This document shows positions 18,174-30,917 of a stretch of 64,000 nucleotides of DNA, piece by piece. Made by a program: the position numbers and the translations under genes. The notes under the pieces are model-generated. The model searched no databases. It was not told where the DNA came from and saw only the letters and a list, made by a program, of their open reading frames with translations. The stretch is from Heracleum sosnowskyi (taxonomy: Eukaryota > Streptophyta > Magnoliopsida > Apiales > Apiaceae). Location of the stretch: the NCBI GenBank assembly GCA_030848705.1, contig CM061239.1, positions 85,852,363 to 85,916,362 on the forward strand. The letters are read 5' to 3'. Within the stretch, counting starts at the first letter, position 1. Each line of letters starts with the position of its first letter.

Positions 18174-21100
18174 TCAATTAGAAAGATTTAACATCCCAAG
18201 TTCACCAACCAGCTTATTGAAAGTGGATTCATCAAGCGGTTTAGTAAAGATGTCTGCAATTTGATCCTCTGTGGGTACAAAATGTAACTCCACAGTTCCA
18301 TTCATGACATGCTCTCGGATAAAATGATACCTGATGTCGATGTGCTTCGTCCTCGAGTGTTGCACTGGGTTGTTTGAGATTGCTATGGCACTTGTGTTGT
18401 CGCAAAATATTGGAATCTTTGTCAACAAAAGTCCATAGTCACAGAGTTGGATTCTCATGCACAAGATCTGAGCACAACAGCTTCCAGCAGCAATGTATTC
18501 AGCCTCAGCTGTTGATGTGGAAACTGAATGCTGCTTCTTGCTATACCAGGAAACTAACCTTCTTCCAAGAAACTGACAGCTTCCTGAAGTACTCTTCCGA
18601 TCAATCTTACAACCTGCAAAATCAGAGTCTGTGTATCCAATAAGATCAAATCCTGTATCTTTAGGGTACCAAATTCCAAGATTTGGGGTCCCCTTAAGAT
18701 ATCTAAATATTCGCTTAACAGCTATTAGATGAGATTCTTTAGGATCAGACTGAAACCTAGCACACAAGCATGTTGCAAACATTATATCTGGTCTACTTGC
18801 AGTGAGATAAAGTAATGAACCTATCATACCTCTGTAGCCTGTGATGTCAACCTTCTTACCAGTTTCATCCTTATCAAGCTTAGTGGCAGTTGGCATATGA
18901 GTCTTTGCTGTAGATGAGTCTTCCATTTGATACTTCTTCAGAAGATCTTTGATGTACTTGGACTGACAAATGAATATACCATCTTGTTTTTGGTATACTT
19001 GCAGTCCAAGAAAGAATGACAATTCACCCATCATGCTCATTTCATAACGACTCTGCATTAACTTAGCAAATCTCTTGCATAGATCATCATTAGTAGAACC
19101 AAATATTATGTCATCAACATATACTTGCACTAATATCAAATCATTTTTATGCTTTTTGACAAAGAGAGTTTTGTCTACGACACCTCTTGTAAAATCATTT
19201 TCAAGTAAGAATTCAGAGAGAGTGTCATACCATGTCCTTGGAGCTTGTTTGAGTCCGTAGAGAGCTTTGAATAGAAAGTACACAAAGTCTGCCAGTTTTG
19301 AATCCTCAAAACCTGGAGGTTGTTCCACATACACTTCTTCTTCTAACTCCCCGTTCAGAAAAGCACTCTTCACATCCATCTGATATACCTTGTAATTGGA
19401 ATGTGCAGCAAATGCCAGAAACATTCTGATGGCCTCAAGTCTTGCTACTGGTGCATAGGTTTCATCATAATCTATACCCTCTTCTTGAGAGTAACCTTTA
19501 GCAACCAGTCTGGCTTTGTTTCTCGTTACAATGCCATCTTCGTCTAACTTATTTCTGAATACCCATCGTGTTTCAATAACAGATTTTCCCTTAGGCCTGG
19601 GTACCAGCTTCCAAACTTTCTGCCTTTCAAACTGATTGAGTTCCTCTTGCATAGCAATCACCCAATCTGGATCATCTAGAGCATCTTCAACTTTCTTAGG
19701 TTCTGTTTCTGAAAGAAACCCAGAATAGTGACATTCATTTTGTGATGTTCTCCTAGTTCTCACTCCTGTGTCTGGATCACCAATGATCAAGTGAAAGGGA
19801 TGATCTCTATTCCATACCCTTTGTCTTGGCAGATGCGATCTTGATGATTCTCCTTGTTCTAGATGTTGTGGAGTGTGACTAGTTGATCCTTCTCCTGCTC
19901 CCCCTGAGTTGTTGACGGTTTGATCTGTTGATTCTGAAGACTGACTAGTGGATCCTGCAGAATGTTGAGGATCTCCACTTTGGTCACCACTTTGTCCAGA
20001 ATCATTATCATTATGATTATTATTAATGACTGTAACAACTTCAGGTACTTCTTCACTGTCAGAGAGATCTCCTGATAGATTTTCAAATACCAAGGATTCA
20101 GAGTTCTCTCCAGTTTGCAAGCCTGGTCTTTTGGTGTCGTCAAATGTTACATTAAAGCTTTCCAACACCTTCTTATCTTCAATCACATATACCCTGAAAG
20201 CCTTAGATTCCAGAGAATAGCCCAGAAAAATGCCTTCATCTGCTTTGGCATCAAACTTGCCAAGATGTTCTCCATCTTTAAGTACAAAGCACTTTGCACC
20301 AAACACATGAAAGTACTTCAGTGTTGGTTTCTTGTTGGCCATTAACTCATACGGAGTCTTTTCATGATCTTTGTTGATCAGGGTTCGATTCTGAGTGTAG
20401 CAAGCTGTATTCACTGCTTCAGCCCAAAAGTAAGTGGGAAGTTTTGATTCACTCAACATGGTCCTTGTTGCTTCAACCAAGGTCCTGTTTTTCCTTTCCA
20501 CTACTCCATTCTGTTGAGGAATTCTTGGTGCTGAAAACTGTCTTGATATTCCTTTCTCTGAGCAGAAATCATTAAGAACTGCATTCTTGAATTCAGTTCC
20601 ATTGTCTGATCTGATTGTCCGCACAGGTAGCTTAGCTTCCACTTCTATCTTCTTGATGTGATCAATGATTAGTTGTGTTGCTTCATCCTTTGTTTGTATG
20701 AACAACACCCACGTGTACTTGGAGTAGTCGTCCACCATCACCAATGCATATCTATTCCTTGAAAGTGACATAACATTAACTGGACCAAATAAATCCATAT
20801 GAATCAGTTGTAATGGTTCAGTAATGCTTGTCATTCCTTTGCTTCCATGTGATGCTTTCTTCGACTTCCCTTTTTCACATGCTTCACATAGTCCCTCCTG
20901 ATTGAATTCCATCAGGGGCAACCCTCTCACTAACTCTCTCTTTACCAAAGAGTTCATAGTTTTGAAGTTCAGATGTGAGAGCTTCTTGTGCCATAGCCAA
21001 CTTTGTTCTGAAGATGCCTTTGCATAGAAACATGTAACTTCTCCTTCACTGGTAGAACTTAAGTCAGCTATAAACAAATTTCCTTTTCTCACTCCCAGTA

Positions 21101-21422
21101 GAGTAAGCTTCTCATCCTTCCTATTGGTGATCAAGCACTTGTCCTTTCTGAAATCTACATTGTAGCCTTAATCACAGAACTGACTGATACTTAGAAGATT
21201 GTGCTTTAATCCTTCAACAAGAGAGATGTTTTCAATGATGACATTTCCAGCTTTCAATTTACCATATCCCGTAGTGTATCCTTTTCTGTCATCTCCAAAG
21301 GTTACAATCGGGCCGGTCTTCTTAACCACCTCTGTAAGTAGGGACTCTTCACCTGTCATGTGTCTAGAACAGCCACTATCCAGAATCCACACAACCTTTG
21401 AGCTTTTAACCTTACCCTGCAA
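18174..21422 (-). pseudogene. pol: Element B Pol, one in-frame stop
   Basis: Copia Pol reading frame opening with TTG CAG GG right after a TGA, as in A. Protease motif LDSGCSRHM is near residues 14-22. TAA at 21170-21168 replaces an Arg codon (ICDRG in A). After it the frame is open for 986 codons: pre-integrase WHKKLSHL, integrase DLFGPV, RSDNGTEF and NGVVERKNRT, RT MDVKSAFLNG and YVDD, RNase H YTDSDFAG, TAEAEY and DNTSAIAI, and the end ADIFTKPL. Except for the stop all catalytic residues are present. Gag lies just upstream in the other frame. Confidence 0.92.
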
Positions 21423-21433
21423 TCACAGATTGA

Positions 21434-23860
21434 TTAAGCGGACTTTGGTACCCAAAATTGTTTGGGTCCTGAAGGTTTAGATGATTTAACAAGAGTAACA
21501 TTCAATTTAGTCTTACCCTGTTTGATATTCATAGTATCTGTGGATTTAACATTAACAGTGCTATTGCTACTATCAGACATCAACTTAAAATAAGCATGCA
21601 TGATGTTGTACTTACATAGCAAACAATCTTTCTTTCCACAGGGTTCATGAAGATCAGGCATGTCAGACATGTTATGCATTTCAGAAGCATTAGCAGTTTC
21701 TACTTTAACCTTTTTACATGCATGTGTAAGGTGTCCAGCAGAATTACAAATAGTGCACAACTTCCTAGATGCAATGGGAGAAAATGGAACCATTTCCTGA
21801 TTAACAATCTTCTTCTTCCCATTCCTGTTCTTTTTAACATTACTAACTACGTCACCTACTTCAGTTTTAGGTAAATCAGGTTTAGGTAATTCAGTTTTTA
21901 CTGATTTCCTAGGCAACTTAGTCTTTACCTCTTTTTCCTTCAACAAATCCTCCTCAAGCAATTCTTGTCTTATGAAAAGGTCATCCTCATGAAAGAGTGG
22001 TGGAAAAGGCTTAACAAAAACTGGACAATCAACATTCTTAAGAACATGTGGAGTATTCCTTTTGACAACTGAAGATGTCACAGGGAATTCCACAATCTTC
22101 TTACCATCTTTGTTGTTATAGTCAAATCCTATAGCAGTTTTATTCTCTATGGCCTGAGTATCAATGATTTCCTTAGCCACTAGAGCGGAATTCTTAAAAG
22201 CATTCAGCTTCAAATCTAGATCTGAAATCTGCTTCCTGAGGATAGTCTATATCTCAGCATTACACTTGACCTTGTTCTCTAAGTACGCATTCTTTTGCTT
22301 AAGATCTTCTAATGTTACAGCTACAAGCTCTAGTTCTTCATTTTTAGATTCTAACTTTTTAATCTTAAGAACTAGTTTAGAATTTTCCATTTCTGATGCT
22401 AGCATGCTTGTGTGTACATTAAACAATTCTACACTAAGATCTTGCACAGTTTTCTTGTACTCAGAATTAGACATATCAATTGTAGTTAAGATAGGTACCT
22501 GAGATGATTGTGGTGATTCCTCTGAAGAGTCAGCCATTAGAGCAACATTTACATATTCCTCCTCTTCATCCGAATCAGTATCATCCCAGTGCTTTCCCTC
22601 TGCTATATAAGCTTTCCCTTTCTGCTTTCCAGAGAATGCCTCCAATTGCTGTTTAAGCTTGGCATTCTCTTTCTTCAACTCATCATAAGAATCCTTCTTT
22701 CCATAGACATCTTTCATGTCTCTCGCTTGACGAGGCTTCCGGCATTCAGTGGCGAAATGCCCCAACTCATTGTAGTTGTAGCATCTTGATTTGCTTCTAT
22801 CAATCATGCCAGTCTTGTAGCCTCCCTTAAAGCCTGTACTAGGTGTATAATTGCTCTTCTGGAATCTGTTGGTTGAACCCTTGAACTTGTACTTAGGGTT
22901 TCTCTTGAAACGAATGTGACTAAACTTTGCAGCTAAGTACGCCATGGTTTTGTCTTCCATTTGCTCAAGCTCTTCTAGGGTGTAGTAATCACTTTCATCA
23001 ACACCCAGATTCACAGAATCCATTTCTGCTTCTATTATCACCTCCTTTCCAGCTCTAGGGGTTTGAACCTGAATCTCAGAAGTTATTGGTTCATCCACTA
23101 CAAGGGCTGCTGATCTCACAAGTGCATTGTGCTTGTTCTCCACTGTTCCTGATCCGTAGATTATCACCGTTTGTTCCTGTTCCATCTCATAGGTCTTCAA
23201 CTTGCCATAGATCATCTCTAATGACATCTTTGTGAAGTCAATTCTTTCCCTAATGGATGATGACTTGTGTTCTACATGATGGGGCAGCGTCATCATGAAC
23301 TTCCTGTTTGATTCTCTCAGTGGATAGGTCTTTCCTTTCATTGCCAATTCATTGAGAAGCTTAGTATATTTCTCAAAGACCTGAGTTATACTTTCTCCTG
23401 ACAGTGACCTCAACGCTTCGTATTGAGAAGTCAGAATGTCCAATCTGTTTTCCTGCACGTCTTCAGTTCCTTCCATTATCAAGTTAATGGTATCCCACAT
23501 ATGTTTCCCGCTTGTACAGTTCATCAACTGATAGCTCATTTCCTTGTCTGCGGAGTCCGCCAATATCAACATTAAACCGGTGTCCAATCGATTCAGTTCT
23601 TTGTCAGAATCTGTATATTCAGTAATATCCTTAGGTTGGGTGCCTTGAGGAATCCTGCTACCATCAGGAGCTGTAGATTCACTAACTAGTTTCATTAGTA
23701 CAAACGGTCCGTTCTCTAATATGCCAATATACAACGGATTAGATGCCTTGATAAATAACAGCATCTTCATCTTCCACAAACTGAAATCATCTCTAGTAAA
23801 CGGGGGAACTTTAATACCAGCGGTTGTCTTTGGAGCACTCATGGTTTCTGAAAATTTCAA
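21434..23860 (-). pseudogene. gag: Element B Gag, one in-frame TAG
   Basis: Gag frame from ATG 23860 to a stop at 21434, about 808 codons with TAG at 22249-22247 (codon 538). The N-terminal copia Gag domain has FSLWKMKMLLFIKA. The first zinc knuckle (near residue 360) reads CYNYNELGHFATEC, with the second Cys changed to Tyr; D keeps the intact CYNCNELGHFATEC. A second knuckle CTICNSAGHLTHAC is intact. A third Cys cluster (CGKKDCLLCKYNIMHAYF) matches D's last cluster but not A's third knuckle. A coiled-coil-like segment is near 480-560. It ends KQFWVPKSA, with the pol junction TTGCAGG 12 bases on. Confidence 0.9.
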
Positions 23861-23989
23861 ATTGTTTAAAATTCATGAAATTCCAATAAAATGAAAAATT
23901 TTGAAAGTTAAAAAATTTGCTTCGAATTTTCACGCTACGTTTGATTTTGGTCTCATTCACCGGATCTGATTTGTATATCAATCAAGTAG

Positions 23990-24001
23990 CTCTGATACCA
24001 A
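23990..24001 (-). other. Element B primer binding site
   Basis: On the minus strand this reads TGGTATCAGAGC, two bases inside the 5' LTR. It is the initiator-Met-tRNA type. Confidence 0.92.
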
Positions 24002-24002
24002 T

Positions 24003-25113
24003 TGTTAGGTCCAAAGTATCGTAGAAGGGGGGTTGAATACGATACTCACAAATAATTCAATTTCGTTCGCGGATTAATCTTTCAGTTCTATAACGAAATC
24101 AAACACACCAAACCAAATCAAGTTTCGGGGAATATATCTTTTTATAAATATAAACCTCGAGGGGTGCTACAATTTCTAATCCGTAGATTAGCTTCAATGA
24201 GTTCTAAGTTATACACAATCAAATCTTTGATAGAATTCAAGCAGAATTAATTTCTCTGTATTTTCTCTCTGGCTCAAACTCTCTCTCAGTTATTGCTTCT
24301 GTGAAAATAACTTTGACTGAAGAAGACACTCTCTTCTCTCTGTATTAATTGTAGTCTTCAATTGAAAACTATCGAACTAGGAATGTAGAAACAATCCTGG
24401 CCGTCCATCTTCAACTTCAACCTGTAAAACAAGAATACTTTTCACCTGCTCCTTAATTAAAAACCATCGAATGAAATACTTTAATTTACCATTCGATAGT
24501 TTTTTAATCAAAACTATCGAATACCAAATTAAAGTAAACATGGTTTTCAATGAATCATTATTATACCATTCGATAGTTTTCTTAATTGAAAAACTATCGA
24601 ATTCTTGTTTCTTGTCTTTTATCAATTAATGATTCCACTGAGCTCCTGGGTGTTTAAGTAATAGACTGTATCACTTTCTTCTGAGACGATAAAACAACCT
24701 GATCTTTTCAGTGCCGTCACCTAGTGCAACTGGTCTGGTTCACAGATGAATAACACTTGATCAATTCTTCTTTTATGTCTTCAATTCAATGCTGTTGATA
24801 CGTCCCTTGTCGTTCTGGTTGCTTCATTTAAATCACTGGAATCTCGTGGTACTTAACCTTAAATCATTCACATAATTCTGTCGTCTTAAAAGTCTTGTTT
24901 CTTTTGCTGTCACTGAGGCTTGAACATTTTCATGAACTTCTTTCCGTGACCTGTTTACGGACTTCAAGAATACATAACGTATTTTGATTTTTTGAGTTTA
25001 ACTTTTCTTCTTTGATTCTGGATTCCTGTGCTTCTGTTAATATTATTGTTTGTCTTGTCCTTTGTTGAGTTGTAGTTATCTCTTTTACATCTTATGTTAC
25101 ATTATGCTTTACA
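24003..25113 (-). repeat. Element B 5' LTR
   Basis: 1111 bp. On the minus strand it starts TGTAAAGCATAATG and ends GGACCTAACA. It aligns with E's LTR (61376-62545). It holds several TTCGATAGTTTT/AAAACTATCGAA pairs (24365-24600) and the terminal hairpin at 24015-24046. It abuts the interior of C's LTR at 25114. Confidence 0.92.
24015..24046 (-). other. LTR-end hairpin, element B
   Basis: Nine-bp perfect stem AGTATCGTA/TACGATACT around the loop TTCAACCCCCCTTC (minus strand). In genomic RNA it would sit just upstream of the primer site. D and G have a different stem (AGTTTGTA/TACAAACT) around nearly the same loop. Confidence 0.75.
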
Positions 25114-26390
25114 ACCACGTATCCCGCCTTGCGATATACGTCTCTAATCAGTCCACACGAACGCCCGATCGTCCAACGATCACCGGAGTTGGTACTAGCC
25201 AAAAACTGCCCTCAGAAATTTCTCGATCTCTAGCCTCTCTTAGATGTAGAGCAACTAGGGTTTTTAAGAAAAACGTATTTTTCAATTAACCCTAAAACAA
25301 TACATCTTAATGTATTTATATGGAGAGAATTCTGGGCCTATACCTAATCTGATTGGGCTTCCAAAACCCAATCTGATTATTAGTAGTAGTATTTATTATA
25401 TTCGAATTATTATATAATTAATCAAGTCCTACTTAATTAATCCAATAATTCAATATAATAATAATTCAATTAAATTCGAAATTTAATTAATGCTCCCTTT
25501 AAAACGTTCTTTGTGTGTGACCCTTTAGGTTATTATTACGTTGGCAATAATTTTAATATCTCATAATAAAATTATAAACAATGAGCGGCATCTAGTAATA
25601 CATCATTTCTACCCAAGTAATAATAATAATTGGTGATCCAATTAAACCTTTAATGAATAATGTTCCATGTAATATAATCCTTTTAACCTTATATTATAGA
25701 TTAAACTCGAGGCATGGTTTATGTCATCCTCTTCAACATTTAATCCCGGTTTACTTGATCGATGAGTAGACTACTAAACAAATCACAATTTGAGCATGGC
25801 CATGCATTTCATAGTCTCACTCAATCAAGAGGGCAATAATATGACTCCTAAAATAGAAGGGTTAAATCCTATATCTATCATTCATATTTCTCATATTATT
25901 CATGATATACCCAGTGCCATGAAGAATTATCATTGTGAGAATTGTGAGAATTGCGAGAATTGCTTATGACACTTGATAACATTTACCATGAAGAATTCAC
26001 ACGGTGGGTCTATCCAGTGCCATGTTCTGCTAACATGCACTTATATCTTTGACTTTAGTATCACCATACTTATGACCAATGAGATGTGGTCATCAGTCAA
26101 CAAACATACTAGTCTTAATGTATTATTATTGTCCTCAAATAATAATACTCGACTAAGGATCTCTTTAGGATTATAAACACTATTCATATAATCTCATTTC
26201 TAAGTCACATACTTAGAGATATAGAATTCATGCTTATATTCCAAGGACATTTATTATTCTAACATTAATATCGCAGTAAATAAAGACATAATAAATAATT
26301 GAAAGAAAATCCATAGAACATATTTATTAATAATCAAAATGTCTTCCCTAAGAACATTATAGTATTGTCTCTAGGGCACAAGTACTAACA
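25114..26390 (-). repeat. Element C 3' LTR, truncated by B
   Basis: Matches the 5' LTR from about 31085 rightward. The missing ~170 bases should be on the other side of B, left of the window. Near 25935-25966 a 9-bp unit (GAGAATTGY) is repeated three times where the other LTR has ~100 bases of different sequence (about 31881-32000). Confidence 0.9.
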
Positions 26391-26402
26391 ATCTCCCACT
26401 TG
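26391..26402 (-). other. Element C polypurine tract
   Basis: On the minus strand AAGTGGGAGAT stands directly before the 3' LTR start TGTTAGTACTTG. Confidence 0.75.
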
Positions 26403-26404
26403 CA

Positions 26405-29400
26405 CTAGAGCCAATCACCCATGTATCTAATACCCATGGAACTAGTGTGACCTTCGTGCTTCTGCTGCGACAAAGCCTTAGTCAGTGCGTCTGCAACGTT
26501 ATCATTAGTATGCACTTTACATATATGTATATCTCCCCTCCTTTTAATCTCTCGAAGTAGATGATATCGTCTAAGTATATGCTTTGCTCGGGAATGGGAC
26601 CTTGGTTCCTTAGCCTGCGCAATAGCTCCATTGTTATCGCAATAAAGATCAATTGGATCTGTGATCGATGGAACTACTCCAAGTCCCTCAATAAATTTCC
26701 GAAGCCAAACAGCCTCTTTCGCCGCTTCACTGGCAGCAATATACTCAGCTTCCATTGTATAAACAACTACTGTCTCTTGCTTCGAACTCTTCCAGCTTAC
26801 AGCACCTCCATTTAGACAAAACACAAACCCAGATTGAGACACAGTATCGTCTCTGTCTGTTTGGAAACTAGCATCAGTGTAACCTTTTACAACTAGCTTA
26901 TCATCTCCTCCATATACTAAGAATGAATCTTTAGTTCTCTTGAGGTACTTAAGAATATTCTTGACTGCCGTCCAGTGACCTTCACCTGGATTAGACTGGT
27001 ATCGGCTCGTTATGCTCAAAGCATACGAAACATCAGGTCGAGTACATATCATTGCATACATTATTGAACCAATTACAGAAGCATATGGTACCTTTTTCAT
27101 ACGGTCCTTATCATCTAATGATTTAGGACAATTTTCTTTTGAGATCACTATCCCATGAGACACAGGGACAAATCCCCTCTTTGCCTCTTGCATCCCAAAA
27201 CGATGCAATACTTTGTCAATGTATGTACTCTGACTTAAGCCGATTAATCTTCTAGATCTATCTCTATAGATCTTGATCCCTAATATATAGGTAGGATCGC
27301 CTAAGTCTTTCATTGAGAAACTTTTTCCCAACCAAGTCTTAACATCCTGAAGAGAAGGTATGTCATTCCCTATTAGTAATATATCATCAACATATAATAC
27401 TAGGAATGCCACTTTGCTCCCACTAACCTTCTTGTAAACACAAGGCTCATCTTCATTTTGAATAAAGCCAAACTCTTTGACTCTTATATCAAAACGAATG
27501 TTCCAACTCCTTGAGGCCTGCTTCAATACATAAATAGATCGTAGTAGCTTACAGACCATTCTAGCAAATCTTGGATTGAAAAAACCTTCTGGTTGTATCA
27601 TATACACATCCTCTTCTAAGCTCCCATTTAAGAAAGCGATTTTGACATCCATTTGCCAGATTTCATAGTCATAGTAAGCTGCTATCGCAAGCAAAATCCT
27701 GATGAACTTGACCATAGCTACTGGTGAGAAAGTTTCATCATAGTCAATACCATGAATTTGTTTGAAACCTTTCGCCACTAGTCTTGCTTTGTAGGTCGTC
27801 ACATTACCATCCATGTCTGTTTTCTTCTTGAAAACCCATTTGCACCCAATAGGTTTTACCCCTTCAGGTAATTCAACCAAAGTCCATACTTTGTTTACAT
27901 ACATGGAATCCATCTCAGATTTCATAGCTTTCAGCCATCTCTCAGAATCTGGACTATTCATAGCATCCTGATAGGTAAGAGGCTCATCTTCATCCATAAG
28001 CATTACATCGCCAGTCTGAGTTAAGAGAAATCCGTAATATCTCTCAGGCTCTTGGCGAATCCTACCAGACCTACAAATAACTTGTGTTTCTTGAGAATTA
28101 ACATTTTCATGTTCTCCGTGCTCATGTTCCAACTCCGGTTCAATGTCATTCTGTGGTTCTCGAACTTCATCGAGATCTATCATACTCCCATTGTCTTTCT
28201 TAGAGAACAGTTCTCTTTCAAGAAATACAGCAGTACGAGCAACAAACACTTTGCTCTCTGTACGATTATAGAAATAATACCCTTTAGTTTCTTTTGGGTA
28301 TCCCACAAAATTACATTTTTCTGATTTCGGTCCTAGCTTGTCAGTGACTAAACGTTTCACAAATGCTTCACATCCCCATACTTTCAAAAAGGACATGCTA
28401 TGACGTTTCTCAGTCCATATCTCATATGGTGTAGTTTGAACCGATATAGTAGGAACTCGGCTAAGTGTGTGTGCAGCCGTTTCCAGAGCATAACCCCATA
28501 AACTAATTGGAAGATCCGCTAGACTCATCATCGATCGCACCATGTCCAACAAGGTACGATTTCTCCTTTCAGATACACCATTCCACTGTGGTGTTCCAGG
28601 AGGTGTGAGCTGTGATCAATACCACACTCCCTTAAGTAATTCTTAAATTCTAAGCTTAAGTACTCACCTCCACGATCAGATCGTAGAGTTTTAATACTTC
28701 CGCCTATTTGCTTTTCCACTTCTGCCTTGTACTCTTTGAATTTTTAAATGATTCGGATTTATTCTTCAAAAGATACACATATCCGTATCTACTAAAATCA
28801 TCAGTAAAAGTTATGAAGTAGTAAAAGCCACCTCTTGCCATCGTACGCATTGGACCACATACATCACTATGTATAAGTTCTAATCGTTCGGTGGCCCTCT
28901 CACCAATTCCGGTAAAAGGAGCTTTAGTCATTTTTCCAATGAGACAAGGTTCGCATTCTTCGTATGATTCAAAATCAAACTTATCCAAGTATCCATCCTT
29001 ATGTAACTTGGAAATGTGTTTCTCATTTATATGGCCTAAACGACAATGCCAAAGGTATGTGTGACTTGAGTCATTAGCCTTAATACGTTTATTTTTTACA
29101 TTATAGACAGGAATATCATGATCAAGAACATATAAACCATTAAATAAACGTGCAACCCCATAGGTAACATTATTCAAACCAAAGGAACAACTATTGTTCT
29201 GAATTGTAAAGGAAAAACCTTTCTTGTCCAAACAAGAAACAGAAATAATGTTTCTGCAAATCGTAGGCACGTAAAAACAGTTCTCAAGTTCTAAAATAAG
29301 CCCAGTGGGCAACGATAAATTATAAGTCCCTACAGCCAAAGCAGCAACCTTTGCTCCATTGCCAACGCGTAGATCGACTTCTCCTTTTGCCAAAGTCCTA

Positions 29401-30119
29401 CTCCTTCGCAGTTCCTGCACATTTATACAAATGTGAGAACCACATCCAGTATCTAATACCCATGATGTAGAAGTAGACAAATTGACTTCTATAACATACA
29501 TACCTGAATCAAAAATCTTCACAGACTTCATTCCTTTTAGGTTCAGATCCTCCAAATAAGCTTGACAATTACGCTTCCAATGACCCGGCTTCTTGCAAAA
29601 GTGATATACATCACCCTTTGTAGCACCTTTTGCAACACCTCCAGTAGGCTTCAAAGCCTTTTTGAAAGCAGGCTTCGGATTAGAAGATTTAGATCCAATC
29701 TTCTTCTTGCCTTTCCATTTCCCCTTTCCTTTGGTATTCCCTTTATTCACCATCATTATTGGAGCAGGGCTAGCCTTTGACATATTGGTCTCAGCAGTCC
29801 TCAATAATGCCAATAGTTCAGTAGGTGTTTTGTCTATCTCACTCTTAATATAGTTTATAACAAATTGAGTGTAGTTGATGTTCAAAGACTGCAAGATCAA
29901 ATCTGCTTGGTGTTCCGGTGAAACTGGGTAACCCAAATTCTCAAGGGTTTCCAAATACCCTATCATCTTTAGAACATGCGGTCCAACCGGGTCACGATCT
30001 CCCTGTTTTCATGCATACAACGCTTTGCTTACATTCCTTTGCCAATCAAGGAAGTTGGTTCCTGTCAGCTTTTCCTTCTCAAGGACTGATCGCACAGAGA
30101 AATTGTTTGAGTTTGCCAT
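26405..30119 (-). pseudogene. gag-pol: Element C Gag-Pol, broken
   Basis: Single gag-pol frame in origin. ATG at 30119 gives ~35 residues of Gag, then a TGA near 30014 followed in the same frame by a late part of Gag. A core of Gag, usually >100 residues, is missing. The zinc knuckle is damaged (YHFCKKPGHWKRNC; first Cys lost). Protease LDTGCGSHIC and the pre-integrase WHCRLGHI region are intact. Frameshifts near 28740, 28610 and 28550 break the integrase around RSDRGGEY and NGV. From 28552 to 26405 the frame is open: RT MDVKIAFLNG and YVDD, RNase H YTDASF, MEAEYIA and DNNGAIA. It cannot be autonomous. Confidence 0.9.
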
Positions 30120-30904
30120 TAAGATATCTACAATGTTAAAATGTATAAAATAAGTTAGTTGCAGATTTATTAAATTATGTTCAAGTGATTATCCATATAT
30201 ATTCACAATATATATCTCCCACTATTTTTATCAAATCAATAGCCCTAACTATTAATTCGGAAGGCTTTACTCTAAATCCTTCTAGTGAGCCAAGATCCAT
30301 ATTTCGTCATGCTTAAGGTCAACTTTGGCTTTACTCCCAAAACATGATTTATTTAGGTAGACAACTCTTGTCAATTATATCATATATAACTCTTGGAAAG
30401 TCTGGTAGAACAACATTTGTCCACATTTATCAAATAAATCATACCAAACCCCATGCCTCTAAGTTCACAATCCTATTGTGGTAACTTAGTTAGTCTGGCG
30501 AACCCACTCTTTCTCGATCTAGGTCTTGACAAGTGTTGCCCATTGGAAGGCATCTAAGTAACTTAATATTTTAAATTTAGGGATTTTATTATTAAGACGA
30601 CCATGATCCCATCATCATGAGATTCCCAATTTTTCCTTGAACTAAGTACTTCAATTCAAAATTCATCAATGGTTTGATTTCCAGTCCAATGGAGGAGTCA
30701 CAGTGGTCTCACCAGCATATACGTACAGACCTCACCAGCATCAACAAATGTGTCAATACACATCAGAACCCAACAGTTTATATTATATAAACATAGCATG
30801 CATATCATACAAAATCGCATACATATCAGTCATGGCAGATTGTAAACATGCTATTATCAATAAAACAGTAAACATGTAAATGAATTAAACACAATTCTCA
30901 AGTA
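30120..30904 (-). other. Element C 5' leader
   Basis: Non-coding leader of ~785 bases between primer site and Gag ATG. No ORF or strong repeat noted. Confidence 0.6.
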
Positions 30905-30916
30905 GCTCTGATACCA
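30905..30916 (-). other. Element C primer binding site
   Basis: Minus strand TGGTATCAGAGC, one base inside the 5' LTR. Confidence 0.9.
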
Positions 30917-30917
30917 T

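Larger units (their letters stand above)
13141..25113 (-). mobile_element. Element B: Sirevirus-like copia element, split by A
   Basis: Minus-strand element. The 5' LTR is 24003-25113, then primer site, gag, pol, post-pol repeat array and third ORF. The third ORF is cut at 13141-13146 by A and resumes at 371-1. The 3' LTR is outside the window. The segment right of the 5' LTR is the interior of C's 3' LTR, so B inserted into C. Gag, Pol and the third ORF remain long, but in-frame stops (one in gag, one in pol, two in the third ORF) make this copy non-autonomous. Element E at the right of the window is the same family. Confidence 0.92.

Noticed and set aside
25973..26176. 67-aa ORF present in both LTRs of C (also 32018-32221)
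   Set aside because: Its duplication is explained by the LTR pair; no start context or family match.
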